This document shows positions 44,837 to 57,080 of a stretch of 64,000 bases of DNA, in pieces. Numbering within the stretch: the first letter of the stretch is position 1; every line of letters begins with the position of its first letter. The position numbers and the translations under genes are program-made. A model generated the notes under the pieces. That model was not told the DNA's origin. It did not search any database and saw nothing but the letters and a program-made list of their open reading frames with translations. The stretch comes from Amoebidium appalachense (taxonomy: Eukaryota; Ichthyosporea). The stretch covers positions 1,736,001 through 1,800,000 of the forward strand of contig CAVNZM010000001.1 of assembly GCA_963693365.1 (NCBI GenBank), written 5' to 3'.

Positions 44837-45174
44837 AAATTAATTTTCCCCTCCCACACATCAGACCATCGACCAGCACATTTCATATGTACTGACAAAC
44901 TTGCATGCTCCCCCCTCCCCCCCCCCCCTCCCCCCGGCCCCCCCAGCCCCCCTTGCGCCTCCCCCCAGCCCTAAACCTTCTCCCCTGAGTCCTGGGGCCT
45001 TTTTCTGGGGTGGTGTGGGAGGTGCGTATTACAGAGAGAGAGAGAAAGAGAGGGGGGGGGGGGGGGGGGGGGGAGAAAGAGAGAGATCTGAGAGAGAGAC
45101 TCTAGAGAGAAAGTGTGTGTGTGTGGTGAGTGTTGGCTGGGCGGGAAGGGGGAGGAGGGGAGCAAGGGCAGCGC

Positions 45175-45225
<51 letters not shown>

Positions 45226-45945
45226 TAATGTGTATATGTAAGTGCACTGCATCATATAAATTGCTGCTTTGCCGGATCCGGACATGCACGAGTCAAAGTG
45301 TGGGCCGGCCAATCCTGCATGGCGATATATAATATGCTTGCATCATGATGATGCATTATTTGAAATCCCCTTAAATATCTGTGACGTCTTGTAGCAATAA
45401 TTTTTCAAGTCGCACAAGGAGAATCATGACACGGTGCCTTGTTTTCGTTGTCACATACAAAGTTAAAATTTGGGAAGTTGTTGTACGTGCTAATGACGCA
45501 CACACACATACGAACGCACCCTCCAGGAACCCCCCCCCCCCCCCCCCCCCCCCCCTCATCCTTCCCCCCCTACAGACACAAGCGCCCGCAAACAAACACA
45601 CAAGCACGCAATTACACACTCACTCACGTGATCCACACAGTGGCACACACACGAATGGCATACACACCATATGATATACACTATTAAACATAGACAAATC
45701 ACACACACACAGACCACACACAGAGACATGTACACATGACACACACATGCACATGCACACAAGCCGTGATGTGCCACCTGCACACAAACCGCGACACGAG
45801 TACACAGAACTATTCACACTTACACACAGGCTCTGCACACCAAAAATGCTGCATAGGCGAAAATGCAGCACATATTGAACATAAATGTGGGACCCCCCAA
45901 ACCCCCGTCTCTCTAGATTATACTGGATAGAGATCTATGGATAGG
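43739..45945. other. intergenic with CA, GC and poly-C/G tracts
   Basis: (CA)n 43936-44000, poly-C 44560-44581, CA/CG 44642-44702, poly-C 44800-44822 and poly-G 45049-45073 and 45178-45224. Unique parts (44090-44520, 45300-45500) hold no recognised gene. Confidence 0.75.
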
Positions 45946-46000
45946 AGAGGTATGGTCAACCACCCCCCCCCCCCCCCCCCCCCCCCTTGACCATACCTCT
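45946..46000. repeat. perfect hairpin with poly-C loop
   Basis: AGAGGTATGGTCAA (45946-45959) and its exact reverse complement (45987-46000) enclose 27 nt that are almost all C. Confidence 0.9.
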
Positions 46001-46046
46001 CGGGGGTCAATTTAAGCCTTGTGCTGGGCTAGGGGTGGCAGGATTA

Positions 46047-46271
46047 CAGATACCGTCCGCGGATAAGAACCCCGCCATTAAGATTTCGCCCCCGGCAAAA
46101 TCGGTTATTTTTAAGATTCTGCCCCCCGGGGTGATCTTATTGGTGGACGGATGAATAAATCATACTGGATGGGTCCCCCGCCATTAAGATTTTGATCCCG
46201 ACCCCCCAAAAAATTTAAGATTCCGCCCCCCGGCCACATTTTTGGGGGTTCTTATTCGAGGACGGTATCTG
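46047..46271. mobile_element. 225-bp inverted-repeat element (MITE-like)
   Basis: Ends CAGATACCGTCCGCGGATAA and the reverse complement at 46245-46271 match over about 27 bp with few mismatches. Inside, CCGCCATTAAGATTT occurs twice and TTTAAGATTC-GCCCCCCGG twice, so half of the interior is duplicated. The CAG...CTG ends recall pogo-type elements. No coding capacity and no clear target duplication. Confidence 0.75.
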
Positions 46272-47547
46272 CAAGATTCTAGCCAGCTAGGGCGAAAATC
46301 AACGTAATCTTAAAATCGGCCTACCCCTGTATGTGACTGAAATCTTAACTGAACTAATGGGTACATTAAAACATGTGCCTTGGTCTTAAAATTAATTTGT
46401 CTATGTTTCTGCATGGCTTGTTATAGAATCCAATTTGGATCCAATTATACTATAGTAAAATAGGTGAACCTTCTGTCATTGATTATGAGGGTTGGTGTTG
46501 GCTACGACCTGAAGTAATATCTGTGTGTTTGTGTACACGTGGTTTAGCGCCGTTTTGCGTGCCATATCACATGTGATTTTTTATTTTTTTTTTTATTTTA
46601 TCACGTTTTGTTCCCGGAGGCCTTTTCAGGCCCTCTAGGGAAACTACCGTCTACCACACAGCACCGACAGTACACTAGTTAAGGTGCTATCTATGAGTTC
46701 AGCTAAGCTAAACCATCCTTCACAACCTAACTATAAGTACACACTTTGCCCAGGGCTACTACCCCAGCCACGCCGGCAGGAGGCTCCAGTCCTCCCCTCC
46801 ATTCAAAAACCTAGCAATAAACGTTAACCGAGGGCTCTCATTGGTCGATCTACAGTATTGGGAAGTCCTAGGTGTTGTGTATAATATTTACGGTGGGTAT
46901 GGGTGGATGATGGGGTGTGGTGGTGGTGGTGGTGGGGGGTTGCTGCCTAACATTATGTGTTGGTGTACGTATGTTGTGGCGATGTTTTTGTGGACTAAAA
47001 GGTGGGTTTTACAGGGCACACCGGGTCTGTGGGTGTTCCGGCATTCAGAACAGGCCGGCCGGGTCATATCACATGTGATACTAAGTGCATGTGACATGTA
47101 CAATGGGACAGTGTGATCATAATCATCATGAGCAAGGATATGGTGTACATATATATACGTGTGTGTGTGCGTGTACACGTATGTTTACGTTGGAGTATTA
47201 GTTTGATTGCGTGCCAGGGTGACACTGTATGCAATGTCACAGTGTTGGTGTGCATGCAGGTGTAGCACCATCTTTTTTTGACACTGTGGAGGCTGCCGTT
47301 AGAGCTCGGGGCAGGTGGGGTGAGCAAGGAAAGGGTGGGTAGAAGAAGGTATGTATGTGTGTTTATTTGGGGGGGAGGGGAAGGGGTTGGAGGGGGGGGG
47401 GGGGGGGGGGGGGGAGCCTCAGGGGGAGGGGGACTAGATAGGCACCTCAAAGCGGAGGCTACAATAGCCTGTTGTATGATACCATTACGCATGCGCTGAA
47501 ATGATCAACAAAAAAACAATGCCAGTCTAGTACGCCCGTGCACAGTG

Positions 47548-47605
<58 letters not shown>

Positions 47606-48797
47606 CACACACACACACGCTCGCGCGTACCGCATCCATGTACACTAGTACTCACATCTGCACACATGTACACACACACACACGGTGGCACTGCACAGGA
47701 TTACATGCGCATGCACTTGCAGACACACTGAAACACTCGCACATACATGTCTAGACAAATACAAATTTAAGTGCCGCACACACCCACAGCTGTGTCGCAC
47801 TAAAATTCAGGCATAAGCCGTTAGTACCAGCTTCAGACATTTAGACCCGTACAAACACACACAAACACGCCCACACACGAGACACACGACACACACACAC
47901 GCACACACACACACACACACATTCACACACACACACACACTCACACACACACATACACACGCACACACACACCACACCACTAATACAACACATTACACGA
48001 TCAATCGCCCACCTAGTTCCTAGTGGCACTCCATACAATGCCACAGGTGCCATGCGGCACTGACACACACACTGTGCATGTCACACAGTCTCGCTAAAGC
48101 ACACACACGCACGTGCACTCTGTCATGCGCAATACATGTAGCCTGATGCACACACACTGCGCATGCGCCATTCAATTTTTGGCGTTCATCGGCACTAAGG
48201 TAAGAGGTTGATAAACTTGTGAGCTATCCCAGAGTGGGACTGATTTTAAGAGGTACACAAGAGGGAGCAAATGGGGGGGAGGGGGGGGAATGACCATGGT
48301 GGGGTGAGGGTGTTTGATGTTTTCAATGATATACTTTGTAAAACAATAATTAAAAAAATGAAGGTATATACTGCCCGCCCTCAGTGATTCCCTAATTATG
48401 ACAGTTTGTCAAGTTTTGTTGAGGTTAAACATGACACCAGGCATCTTCATGAGCTGATAATCGTCAATTATTATTTGGGTGACACGGGGGCCAGCCCACG
48501 TGCATCATACATACCACCAAAAAGCTAATGGGGAATCTAGTCATTTGCAGGGCGCAGAAATCAAAATTTACACATGGGCATACGTCTCCTAATCTTTTAC
48601 TTCATCGTAATTATCGACAACAGACATAATTTCACTCACTTTCCAGGCTATTATCTAAAACCTTCACGAAAAAGTAATAGGTTCTCCATTAAATACTGCA
48701 GAGAAAAGGTTTACCACCCCAGTGCGGGGGAAACAGGAACCATTAGCTATTGTGTTAATGGAGGGGGAAAAAAGTCGACACATGAAGGGGTGAAAAT
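46272..48797. other. intergenic, no gene recognised
   Basis: Unique DNA with a G-run (47391-47414), (CA)n 47550-47604 and CA-rich 47885-47972. Two short hairpins with matching stems are at 47219-47240 and 48023-48044. A donor-like gtaaga near 48200 has no convincing exon. Confidence 0.6.
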
Positions 48798-50003
48798 CTA
48801 TGCCCACGGGCGCCAGACATTGTCGGTGCCGTGCATTGTCTCGTTATCACCGTACACCTGGCTTTGGTCAATGGGCACATCGTGCGAACCGGCAATAAAC
48901 TCCGACAAAGGCGATCTCTGTGTGCTGCTAGTACCGCTCTCTCTGTGAGCATAGAGAGGCACAGGCGAGTCGATGCGGATGTTGAACGAGTTAAAGGGCG
49001 ACTGTGGGCTGCCTGTATACGACGTGGACTGGGACACCGATTCGTGCACATTGAGGAACCCACGTCGTTGCCATGCACTCTGTGGAGGTGTGTGAACACC
49101 AGAGTAGGGGTTGGCAAATGCGTATTGGCACATGGGCTGCTCCTCTTCCACTCTGCCCAGTTCGGCGGCTGCATGATGTTCCGGCGAAACAGGCCACGAC
49201 CGGGAGGACAACGGCTCAGTCAGGCCACTCCCGGTGGCCACCAACGGTGCAGAGTAGTCGTGCAGAATGCTGAGCTCAGGCTGTGAGCTAAGCCTCGAGC
49301 TGCGGGGCATTCCCGATGACTTGCATTCTGATTTTGGCGTTTTGGCGCGACCAACGCCACGGATGGCCGGGGTGACGGGCACCAAGTGCTTGGCAACGAA
49401 GTGCTTGTGTAGCCTGGCAATGTAGGGGACATCCGACGAATCGATGTGTGTGCGGACGTGTTGAGTCCACACGTGCCTCTCCATGTTGTTGCGCTTGTTT
49501 GTGCGCCAGCTGCTACATCCGGGGTAGACGCATTTGTACTGGCGCAGGCACGGCCTTTTGCGCTGTGCCTTTTCAGAGCCCCTGTTATCGGACTTTTGAT
49601 CCAACGAAAATGTCGGGCTGGTGCACCTACTTTGTGTTTGTCGCACGTTTTCCCCTTCGTTGTCCGAGTTACATGAATTGGAACAGTCGCTGTGGCAGTC
49701 GTCTTGTCCATGCTCGTCCTCCGAATGGCACGCAGTCGAGGGCATGCTAGCACTCCATACCTTCAGGGAACGTTGGTGATGGTGGTGGTGTGCTTTCATT
49801 TCGGGGGATGATGGTGGTGACATGTTCGAGAGACCCCTGTAGCTATACATGTGTGATTCTGATGAACCCATGTTTGATGACATGCTCTGTAACCGCTCAA
49901 GCGTGGATATTGCCTGAGCTGCAAATTGCTGCTCGAAACTGGCACGAGAGCCCTGATAAGGGTTTTCCAACTGCATTTCCGGATTTGGCAACGTTTTGGG
50001 CAT
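48798..50003 (-). CDS. C2H2-like zinc-finger protein
   Basis: An intact single-exon frame of 401 codons, taken from the ATG at 50003 (two codons inside the longest frame) to TAG. Features in order: Ser/Met-rich N-terminus, a five-His run near residue 72, a Cys/Ser/Asp-rich stretch (about 90-115), a basic segment, then one zinc-finger-like motif CVYPGCSSWRTNKRNN..H..H (C158, C163, H177, H182; 13 instead of 12 residues between Cys and His) and a long Ser/Pro-rich tail. Single-finger, low-complexity layout resembles the decayed gene at 18.4 kb, though sequence similarity is slight. Probably a nuclear DNA-binding regulator. Confidence 0.7.
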   Translation of the reverse strand: MPKTLPNPEMQLENPYQGSRASFEQQFAAQAISTLERLQSMSSNMGSSESHMYSYRGLSNMSPPSSPEMKAHHHHHQRSLKVWSASMPSTACHSEDEHGQDDCHSDCSNSCNSDNEGENVRQTQSRCTSPTFSLDQKSDNRGSEKAQRKRPCLRQYKCVYPGCSSWRTNKRNNMERHVWTQHVRTHIDSSDVPYIARLHKHFVAKHLVPVTPAIRGVGRAKTPKSECKSSGMPRSSRLSSQPELSILHDYSAPLVATGSGLTEPLSSRSWPVSPEHHAAAELGRVEEEQPMCQYAFANPYSGVHTPPQSAWQRRGFLNVHESVSQSTSYTGSPQSPFNSFNIRIDSPVPLYAHRESGTSSTQRSPLSEFIAGSHDVPIDQSQVYGDNETMHGTDNVWRPWA

Positions 50004-52446
50004 GGCCACTAAGAAAATGGAAGCCCACCGTCATAGCAATGGTCAACTGAAAGTTATGTTGACTCTAAGCTGGCTCTGAAGCCGGCCACAAATCGAAATC
50101 GATGGCAATTGTTTAACGGGAAAATAAGAGCGAACAGTAAGACGGTTAATTGCACCACAACAGCCAAATGTGTGCTCGAGATTGCTTCTAAACGCTGTGT
50201 GGGGCATACAATAATCCACGTGAAGCCTTGGGTTTTAATTCATTATCATTACCCCCGATAATTACAAATGTAGGGGTAGAGCTTGGACTCGCAAAGTTGG
50301 CAAGACAAAATTATAAAACAAAACTAGCGGGGTACAGAAAAACTCAACTGTATAAACTGAGATTGGGCCCTATATTAACCGATCACATATGTACTGTATT
50401 CGTGAAGTTTTTTAACAACTTACGGAAAAAGAAAATCAAGTTGTTTTTCAAGCTGTAAATTTTGCAAAAGGACTCTTGAATCTGAAAAACGGGTCGCCAC
50501 AAAAAGTCGCTCGTTTCAATGCCAAGTCAAGACAGACTGAATAGCCACATCCTGAGGGAGCTGAAGTCATGAATCAGTGTCCTCCTAAACCTCCCTCCAC
50601 ACAATAAATTTAGTTTGAAAGTAGATAACCTGTTGATACACCGTGGACGACTTTGAAGCCTTGCGACCAACACCCACCAACTATCAATCGCTAAATGCAT
50701 AAAAAATCTAATCTAGTTCACCAACTCCATAAATATAGCCCGCGTACTGGTATCACCACCATAGGGTCTCGCATCACCCCTACCACGTGTCCACCACCGC
50801 ACCCACTATCTGGCCAGGAAGCCTTCAAATATGCTGAAGAATGGAAAGAGATAGCAGTGGCCTCGGTGCTCTCACAAAATTTAGTATCCGCCAATCAGAT
50901 GCGTAGTACCTATCACGTTCCGTTCTCAGGAGACCACGCACTGCGGGCTGTAGCGCAACGCCCAGATGACTTTTTTCCCGTCCACACAGTGGAGCATTGG
51001 ACCATGGCTTGTTCCTGAGAAAAAAGAGCGGTAAGGAAGGGGAGCCAGCTTCCCATAAGAGAAAAGGTTTTTTTTTTTCAGGACGTAAAACTTAGGGCAA
51101 TAGAAACGTTGTAATGCTCCTTTTGAAGTTTTACAATTAAAAACCATCGCAACAGTTTGTTGATCGCTCCATTTTAGTAGCCATATGCATGACGATTGGT
51201 TAGCTCATCCTCACGTATAAAGTTCGTTATAGAGGTATGATCATGCGCCAATAGTAGGCAAACGCTGACAAGGAAAACGTACGATTGGTTTATGGACAAA
51301 CTTTTGGTTGCCAGATTCCAATCATACAGCTTGCTTTTTGAAAAGTCTTTACCCTTCTGTCCCATTCGTCTGGGTTGATTTGATTGGATTGAGCGATCAC
51401 AACTATTTCTGTTGCTCTTCATTGGCAATCATTGCCAAATTGGCAGGGTGTGAATTTGTTTACGTTTACTTCGAGACTTAGCAGAATCGGACGGCCATAA
51501 TAATATAATGCCTTGAAAAGTAACTCAAAAGTCGAAAAATCTCTTATTTTTGTATAGCTGGTTATTTATTATAATGCAAATTGCTATTAGGGAGTAGCAC
51601 ACATCAGTATTATATTACTTTCTAAGCATTTTTTGGCGCACACGCACGATCGCTGCGCAGGGCCGGCATGCTCTGATCATGATCATTGATTCATGGCATG
51701 CCCTGCCGTATGTAAAAAGATTCCATGCGTCACACAGATGGCTTCATTCTTTTTTGTAATGGCTTTTCAAATACCAAGATCTTTCATATTGCCCATTATT
51801 TACAACCTCTACCCTCCCCTCCCTCACCTTCCCGCGGCCTTCTACTCCGTGCAAGGTATGGGCCGGCGATGCGCACGTGTTGACGTGGATCTGGGAATTG
51901 GGACGGAAGCTGACGATTGGTCACCGTGGAAGCACATTCCTTTTTGCCACCCTCTCACATGTTCCTCTTTGGGATAATTTGTTATGGGCGGTTTTATTCT
52001 CTTTGCTACCTCCCTCCCTTCCTCAATATATCCGTTTTAATATGACTGTCCTAGATCACCTTATTAATGCTGCACAGTATGATATTGTGATACGGTGTCT
52101 TAACTTTCTTTCGGAGCTACCAATGCTAGCCTCTACTTACCCATAATATGTAATAGGGTTGTCATCTACTAAGATGGCGCTAGAAATGTTGCTTCGCATG
52201 TACATATGTCTGGGGGTTTACGCTGTTTACTCGAGGCAAAGAGAACCAGTCTCAGGTATGGGGGGGGGGTTTTGCTCGGAATATCCCCTCAGCGGTATAT
52301 CATGATCACGTACATAGATGTCGGGTGGTGACTATATATCAGGGTTTACTTTCTCTACGAGACACCATAAAGACTACAAGGAGAAATCAATTAGTTGGGG
52401 TTCCCCGTTTTTTTTTGTTTTTTTTTTTTTTTTTTTTTTTTATTTT
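50004..52446. other. intergenic, no gene recognised
   Basis: Unique AT-rich DNA. Open frames at 50228-50458, 50695-51018 and 51693-51977 have no domain or splice support. T-rich low complexity begins near 52405. Confidence 0.5.
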
Positions 52447-52474
52447 TTATTTTTTTTTTTTTTTATTTTTATAT
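52404..52474. repeat. poly-T tract
   Basis: About 70 bp of T with few interruptions. Confidence 0.95.
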
Positions 52475-52478
52475 GTCT

Positions 52479-52670
52479 CTAGCTGCATTTGATTGGCTGC
52501 GCTGGAAAACGCAGTAGGCCGTCGAGGGAGGCTGTGCCCCCGATAGTGTTTGCGAAAGTCAATAAGTGTGTATACCCTTCGGGAAAACGCGAAGCTTTCG
52601 GGCGTGTCTTGTAAATCCGAATCATGCGGCTGGGCAGCTCCGCCGGCGGGTCGGGCATAACGGTTGCCAT
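52479..52670 (-). CDS. small open frame of uncertain status
   Basis: ATG at 52670, 63 codons, ending TAG. Peptide MATVMPDPPAELPSRMIRIY... continues with FANTIGGTASLDGLLRFP. Composition is protein-like and GC-rich relative to the flanks, but no family, splice site or second exon was found. It may be a single exon of a gene lost in surrounding repeats. Confidence 0.25.
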   Translation of the reverse strand: MATVMPDPPAELPSRMIRIYKTRPKASRFPEGYTHLLTFANTIGGTASLDGLLRFPAQPIKCS

Positions 52671-53237
<567 letters not shown>

Positions 53238-53765
53238 TCATGCAGATAACCCATACATTTTTGGAATGGTGAAATCAAGCAATATTGCAGTGTTTACTTT
53301 GAGTGGCATAAATTAAATATAGCTCTTTAAACTGGAAATAGGCTACCTTTGGGGGCATCCATATTTGAGCAGGCTACTACGGTTCTTCTGTGTGCCGTAT
53401 ATGTGTGTGTGGTGAACGTACACGTGTGTGTGCTCTTTTTTTTTTTTTTTTTTGTGTCTGTGTGTGTGTGTGCGTGTGCGTGTGTGTATGTGTCGTGTGT
53501 GTTTGTTCTGACCAACATGTGGCAGGCTGCTTAGTAATTCTTTTATTTATGTTTAACCGGGCACCAAGTTGTTGTCGTGGACAGTCATTGTATTTGATTT
53601 GAAAATCAGGACTGTTTATACAACAACTAACAAGTTCCATGCAGATAAAAATCCATAGCTTTTGGAATAGTGAACTAAAGCTTAATATATGTGGAATGAT
53701 TCTATGCCGTTAATTTGTTACACTTTGGGGGCATGCATACTTGAGCAGGCTATGGAGAATTCTTG
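53238..53765. repeat. diverged direct duplication
   Basis: ATGCAGATAA...TTTTGGAAT and CTTTGGGGGCAT..TTGAGCAGGCTA occur in the same order at 53238-53375 and 53638-53750, so an ancestral ~400-bp unit was duplicated. A T-run (53439-53453) and GT repeats sit between. Confidence 0.65.
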
Positions 53766-54311
53766 TATGTTACGATTACACGGTGTAGCGCATTTATGTA
53801 TAATACAAACACTATTTTATTGTATGTGACATCTCCTGGGCCAGTCGCCTTAGTGCTTTCACACGGCACAAAACGGGGACACTATTATTTATTAAATTGT
53901 CCACGCCCATGAATTAGCAGCGACTCACTCCGGGACCCAAAACATGTAATACATTGATTCATGCTCCCGAGTCTCAGTGTCTATCCTCCAGCGCCATTAT
54001 TACATGCCATGCATGCATGCACGTGTACAGCCATTGGTCCGTGCTCCTTCACAATCACGAGCACCAACCACGTAATCATAGTATGAACAGTTGGTGTAGA
54101 TTGAGAAGTGTGAGAGAGTGGATGGGGCCCGCAGCCAGGGGGGGGGGGGGGGGGGGGAGGGGGGGACAGTGGATCGTCACGTTTTATATATCTTCTCTCC
54201 TCTTCTCCTTTCTCTAAGCTACGGCGGTAAATCCAGATCCCAGCTATAGTGGTTGTGTTAAAATTGTGAAGATCACGTTGTAGTCAGAGGATATATGGGG
54301 GGAGAGAGCTG

Positions 54312-54351
<40 letters not shown>

Positions 54352-54590
54352 GGGAGGGAGGGAGAGACAGGACGACCTTAGAAAGAGAAGAGGAGAGGAT
54401 ACATATTTGAGGAGCTACTGCAAAATCTCAAAATCTGGATGACATGTGTGCGAGTGGGTTATGTCGGAGTGAAAGCATACAAGATGAAACTTGCAAGTGC
54501 GAGGCTAGAGAGCAAGGTATATATCAGAGCACCAATCAGGCGACCAGATGGTGAAGCATGTTATTGTCGCATCTGAACCAACTCCGGCTA
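53766..54590. other. intergenic with poly-G tracts
   Basis: Unique sequence with G-runs at 54139-54158 and 54314-54350. No gene recognised. Confidence 0.7.
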
Positions 54591-54694
54591 TGCAAGCATG
54601 TGTACCGTGCAAACCTCTCCTCCCCCCGCCCTTCCAACCCCACTCCACCCCTAGAGATCCCCAAATTTTGTGCAAGCATCTGTGCCTTGCAAAC

Positions 54695-54730
<36 letters not shown>

Positions 54731-54930
54731 GTGCTATGCCCCCCAACCCCAACCCCCACTCCACCCATAGAGATTCCCAAATTTTTTCATCTACCCATCT
54801 AGAGTGTGATTATTATCCCCCCCCCCCCTCACAGGTTCTAAATTGTTGGGCGAACCTGTGTGGGGATAGGGGGATATGGGGATCTCGAGGGGAGGTTGGG
54901 TGGGTGTGGGGGGCAAGGGGGGGGGGGGGG
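54591..54930. repeat. two direct copies and a possible inverted copy of a C-rich module
   Basis: GCAAGCATGTGTACCGTGCA...CACTCCACCC-TAGAGAT-CCCAAATTTT occurs at 54591-54667 and again at 54672-54788, where the internal C-tract is expanded to about 30 nt. The stretch 54872-54912 resembles the end of the module in reverse complement. Confidence 0.7.
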
Positions 54931-55806
54931 GGGGGAGGGCTCGGCGAGGGGCAACAGGACACTAAAAAGGGATTCGCACAAAGCTTTAAGAGCCTTCGTT
55001 GACAGAAGAGGGGAATATTCACACTGCGAGTCATATATATGCTACATCCGCAGTGCCGCCGACCGATTGAATATCGCAATCTCAAAAAAGTTAGTATGGA
55101 CCAATAATCTACGTGAGATCACACCGATTAGCCAAAACGGAAATTTGGGTGGGAAGTTTTGGCGCGCAAAAAGAAAAAGTTTTGCAGTGAAGGCTGCTAT
55201 TTTTCCACGGTCTTCAATGCCTTCCGGGAAACATCAATAGATTCCTCCCCCCCCCCCCCCCCCTCCCCCCCAGTTCCTAGATATGAGAAGCCTTGTAACG
55301 AGAGTGGCGGCTTCATAAAAGGGGGGGGGGTCCATGTGGCGTGGCCAAAATGGCATCTTTGAAGAACGTAAATGGCTGCACCTTTTGATCCCTCACAATG
55401 ACAAAATTTCAGCTGAGGGGTTTCTAGCCACTTTCACGTGTGTGTCTTCCTGCTGTTAGATACTTTAACAAAGCAGCACCCCAAACCCAGTTATCTTTCT
55501 GTTTGTAGGCTACGGTGAGCAAGTATACCCGCCAGGATTGAAATCTACCTTTTCCTACTTAGTAACAACTTTTCAACACCGTACCGGAGACAGTGGACAA
55601 CATCAATCACAAACCTACAACTGACCCCATATGCGACCTTTATTATATGGGAGGCCAGTGTTTGCCTGTGTATGCTTCTGTTTGTAACAGTTGCTGGAAG
55701 TCCGATGATATTGATTTTACCACATGCACGTGCATTTCGTCGATTTTGCCCAGTGGAAGTTTGTTATGCGTCATACGCGTAGTTGTTTGCATAGATGTGT
55801 GTGACT
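54931..55806. other. intergenic, no gene recognised
   Basis: Unique DNA with a C-run at 55246-55263. Open frame 55593-55808 is unsupported. Confidence 0.5.
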
Positions 55807-55952
55807 AGGGTGTATGCCGGCTGTGCCTCCATGTATCCATAGTATCTATGCCGTGTACATGTGTGTGTGTGTGTGTGTGTGTGTAGGGTGTATCCCGGCT
55901 GTGTCTCCATGTATCCATAGTATCTATGTGTACATGTGTGTACATGTGTGTG

Positions 55953-55965
<13 letters not shown>
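55807..55965. repeat. tandem duplication with GT spacer
   Basis: TAGGGTGTATGCCGGCTGTG... CCATGTATCCATAGTATCTA occurs twice (55807 and 55886), each followed by GT repeat. Confidence 0.85.
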
Positions 55966-55989
<24 letters not shown>

Positions 55990-56284
55990 GGCACATCATG
56001 TGTTGCATTGTGACTTATGTTTAGCAGATTCGTCGGTTGCTCTAATAAATACTTTGCCCCAGTGATCGATCGCAAATACAAAAAGCTACTACGGTCAAAG
56101 AAATAGGTCTTACATATGTTATCTCACCCTGTAAGTTATTAGCGTACAGGAAGGGAGGAGGGGGGAGGGGGGGAAAAGGTAAATGTACGATTACCTTCAC
56201 AATGGAACATAATTTATAATCATAGTCAACATAGTTAAAAATACAAACACATACATGGCATACAAACCCAGTGTTTTCATCCCC
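55966..56284. other. 3' flank of the MARK-like gene
   Basis: Short GT repeat to 55985, then unique sequence. It would hold the 3' UTR of the - strand gene ending at 56285; no canonical polyadenylation hexamer is convincing. Confidence 0.5.
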
Positions 56285-56739
56285 TCACAGTGCCTTCATT
56301 ACCTCTGCCACCACATTTCGATAGTACTCATGGTTTCCCGAAATGCGCTTGAACCTCACGCCGTGCATAGACAGCTGTGCAACCCGGCACACCTCCATCT
56401 CCCACGTACAGTCCTTGTGGCTACACAGCAGCAGGAATTGCTCTGTGCGTGTGTGTGGAATGAACATGGTCGTGAGCTGTTTCTCCAACCGCATAAGGAT
56501 TTCTTCGGCTGGGAGTGTCGATGTGGTGCTGACACTGAATGCAAAGCGCAGGGAGCGGGGTTTCTTTAGCGAGGCAGCGGCGGAGGCGGGGCCGGGTGGA
56601 TGGGTGGTGGATGTTTGGGTGAAGGTATTGGTTGCAGGAATGGGGGTTGGGGAGGTCGAGGAAGTTGTGGCTCCGATGGCGGTGGTGCGGATATCGTGGT
56701 CGGGCTTGAGGGCTGACTTGTGGTCGGGTGCTGGAATAA
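56285..56739 (-). CDS. MARK-like last exon (KA1 domain)
   Basis: 150 codons plus stop. KA1 landmarks in order: RSLRF, the helix around EEILMRLEKQL, FLLLCSHKD, WEMEVC, GVRFKRISG and the closing helix ending VMKAL. Length and spacing match animal MARKs. Acceptor tgcctgctacacacag. Confidence 0.85.
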
Positions 56740-57049
56740 CTGTGTGTAGCAGGCATTGGCACGTGTGTTAGACTATTGTTCGTCTATGCTAATTAGCAGT
56801 CAACTGTGATTATGGCCAATTGAAAACAAGCATTCCCGATATTAAAAAGCAATTTTGAGTTTTTATCATGGGGCAAAAGTTGGTGTGGGATGCTGGTAAC
56901 TGTGGGTTCGTGTGCTTTGGAAGCAGTGGCGATGCTGAAAATGAGTTGTTTGCTGTAATTCTTAGCCTTTTTTTCGGATTGAAGGGGTAACCGTCAATTG
57001 TCCATGAGAGAGCTCAAAATAGCTCGTCCCCCCCTTTCTCCTCCCTTCC

Positions 57050-57080
<31 letters not shown>

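Noticed and set aside
50695-51018. 107-codon open frame
   Set aside because: No family recognised, AT-rich surroundings, and no splice or promoter support.
56421-56762. Alternative - strand frame rich in Pro/His over the KA1 exon
   Set aside because: Overlaps the KA1 frame in another phase; only the KA1 frame matches a known domain end to end.
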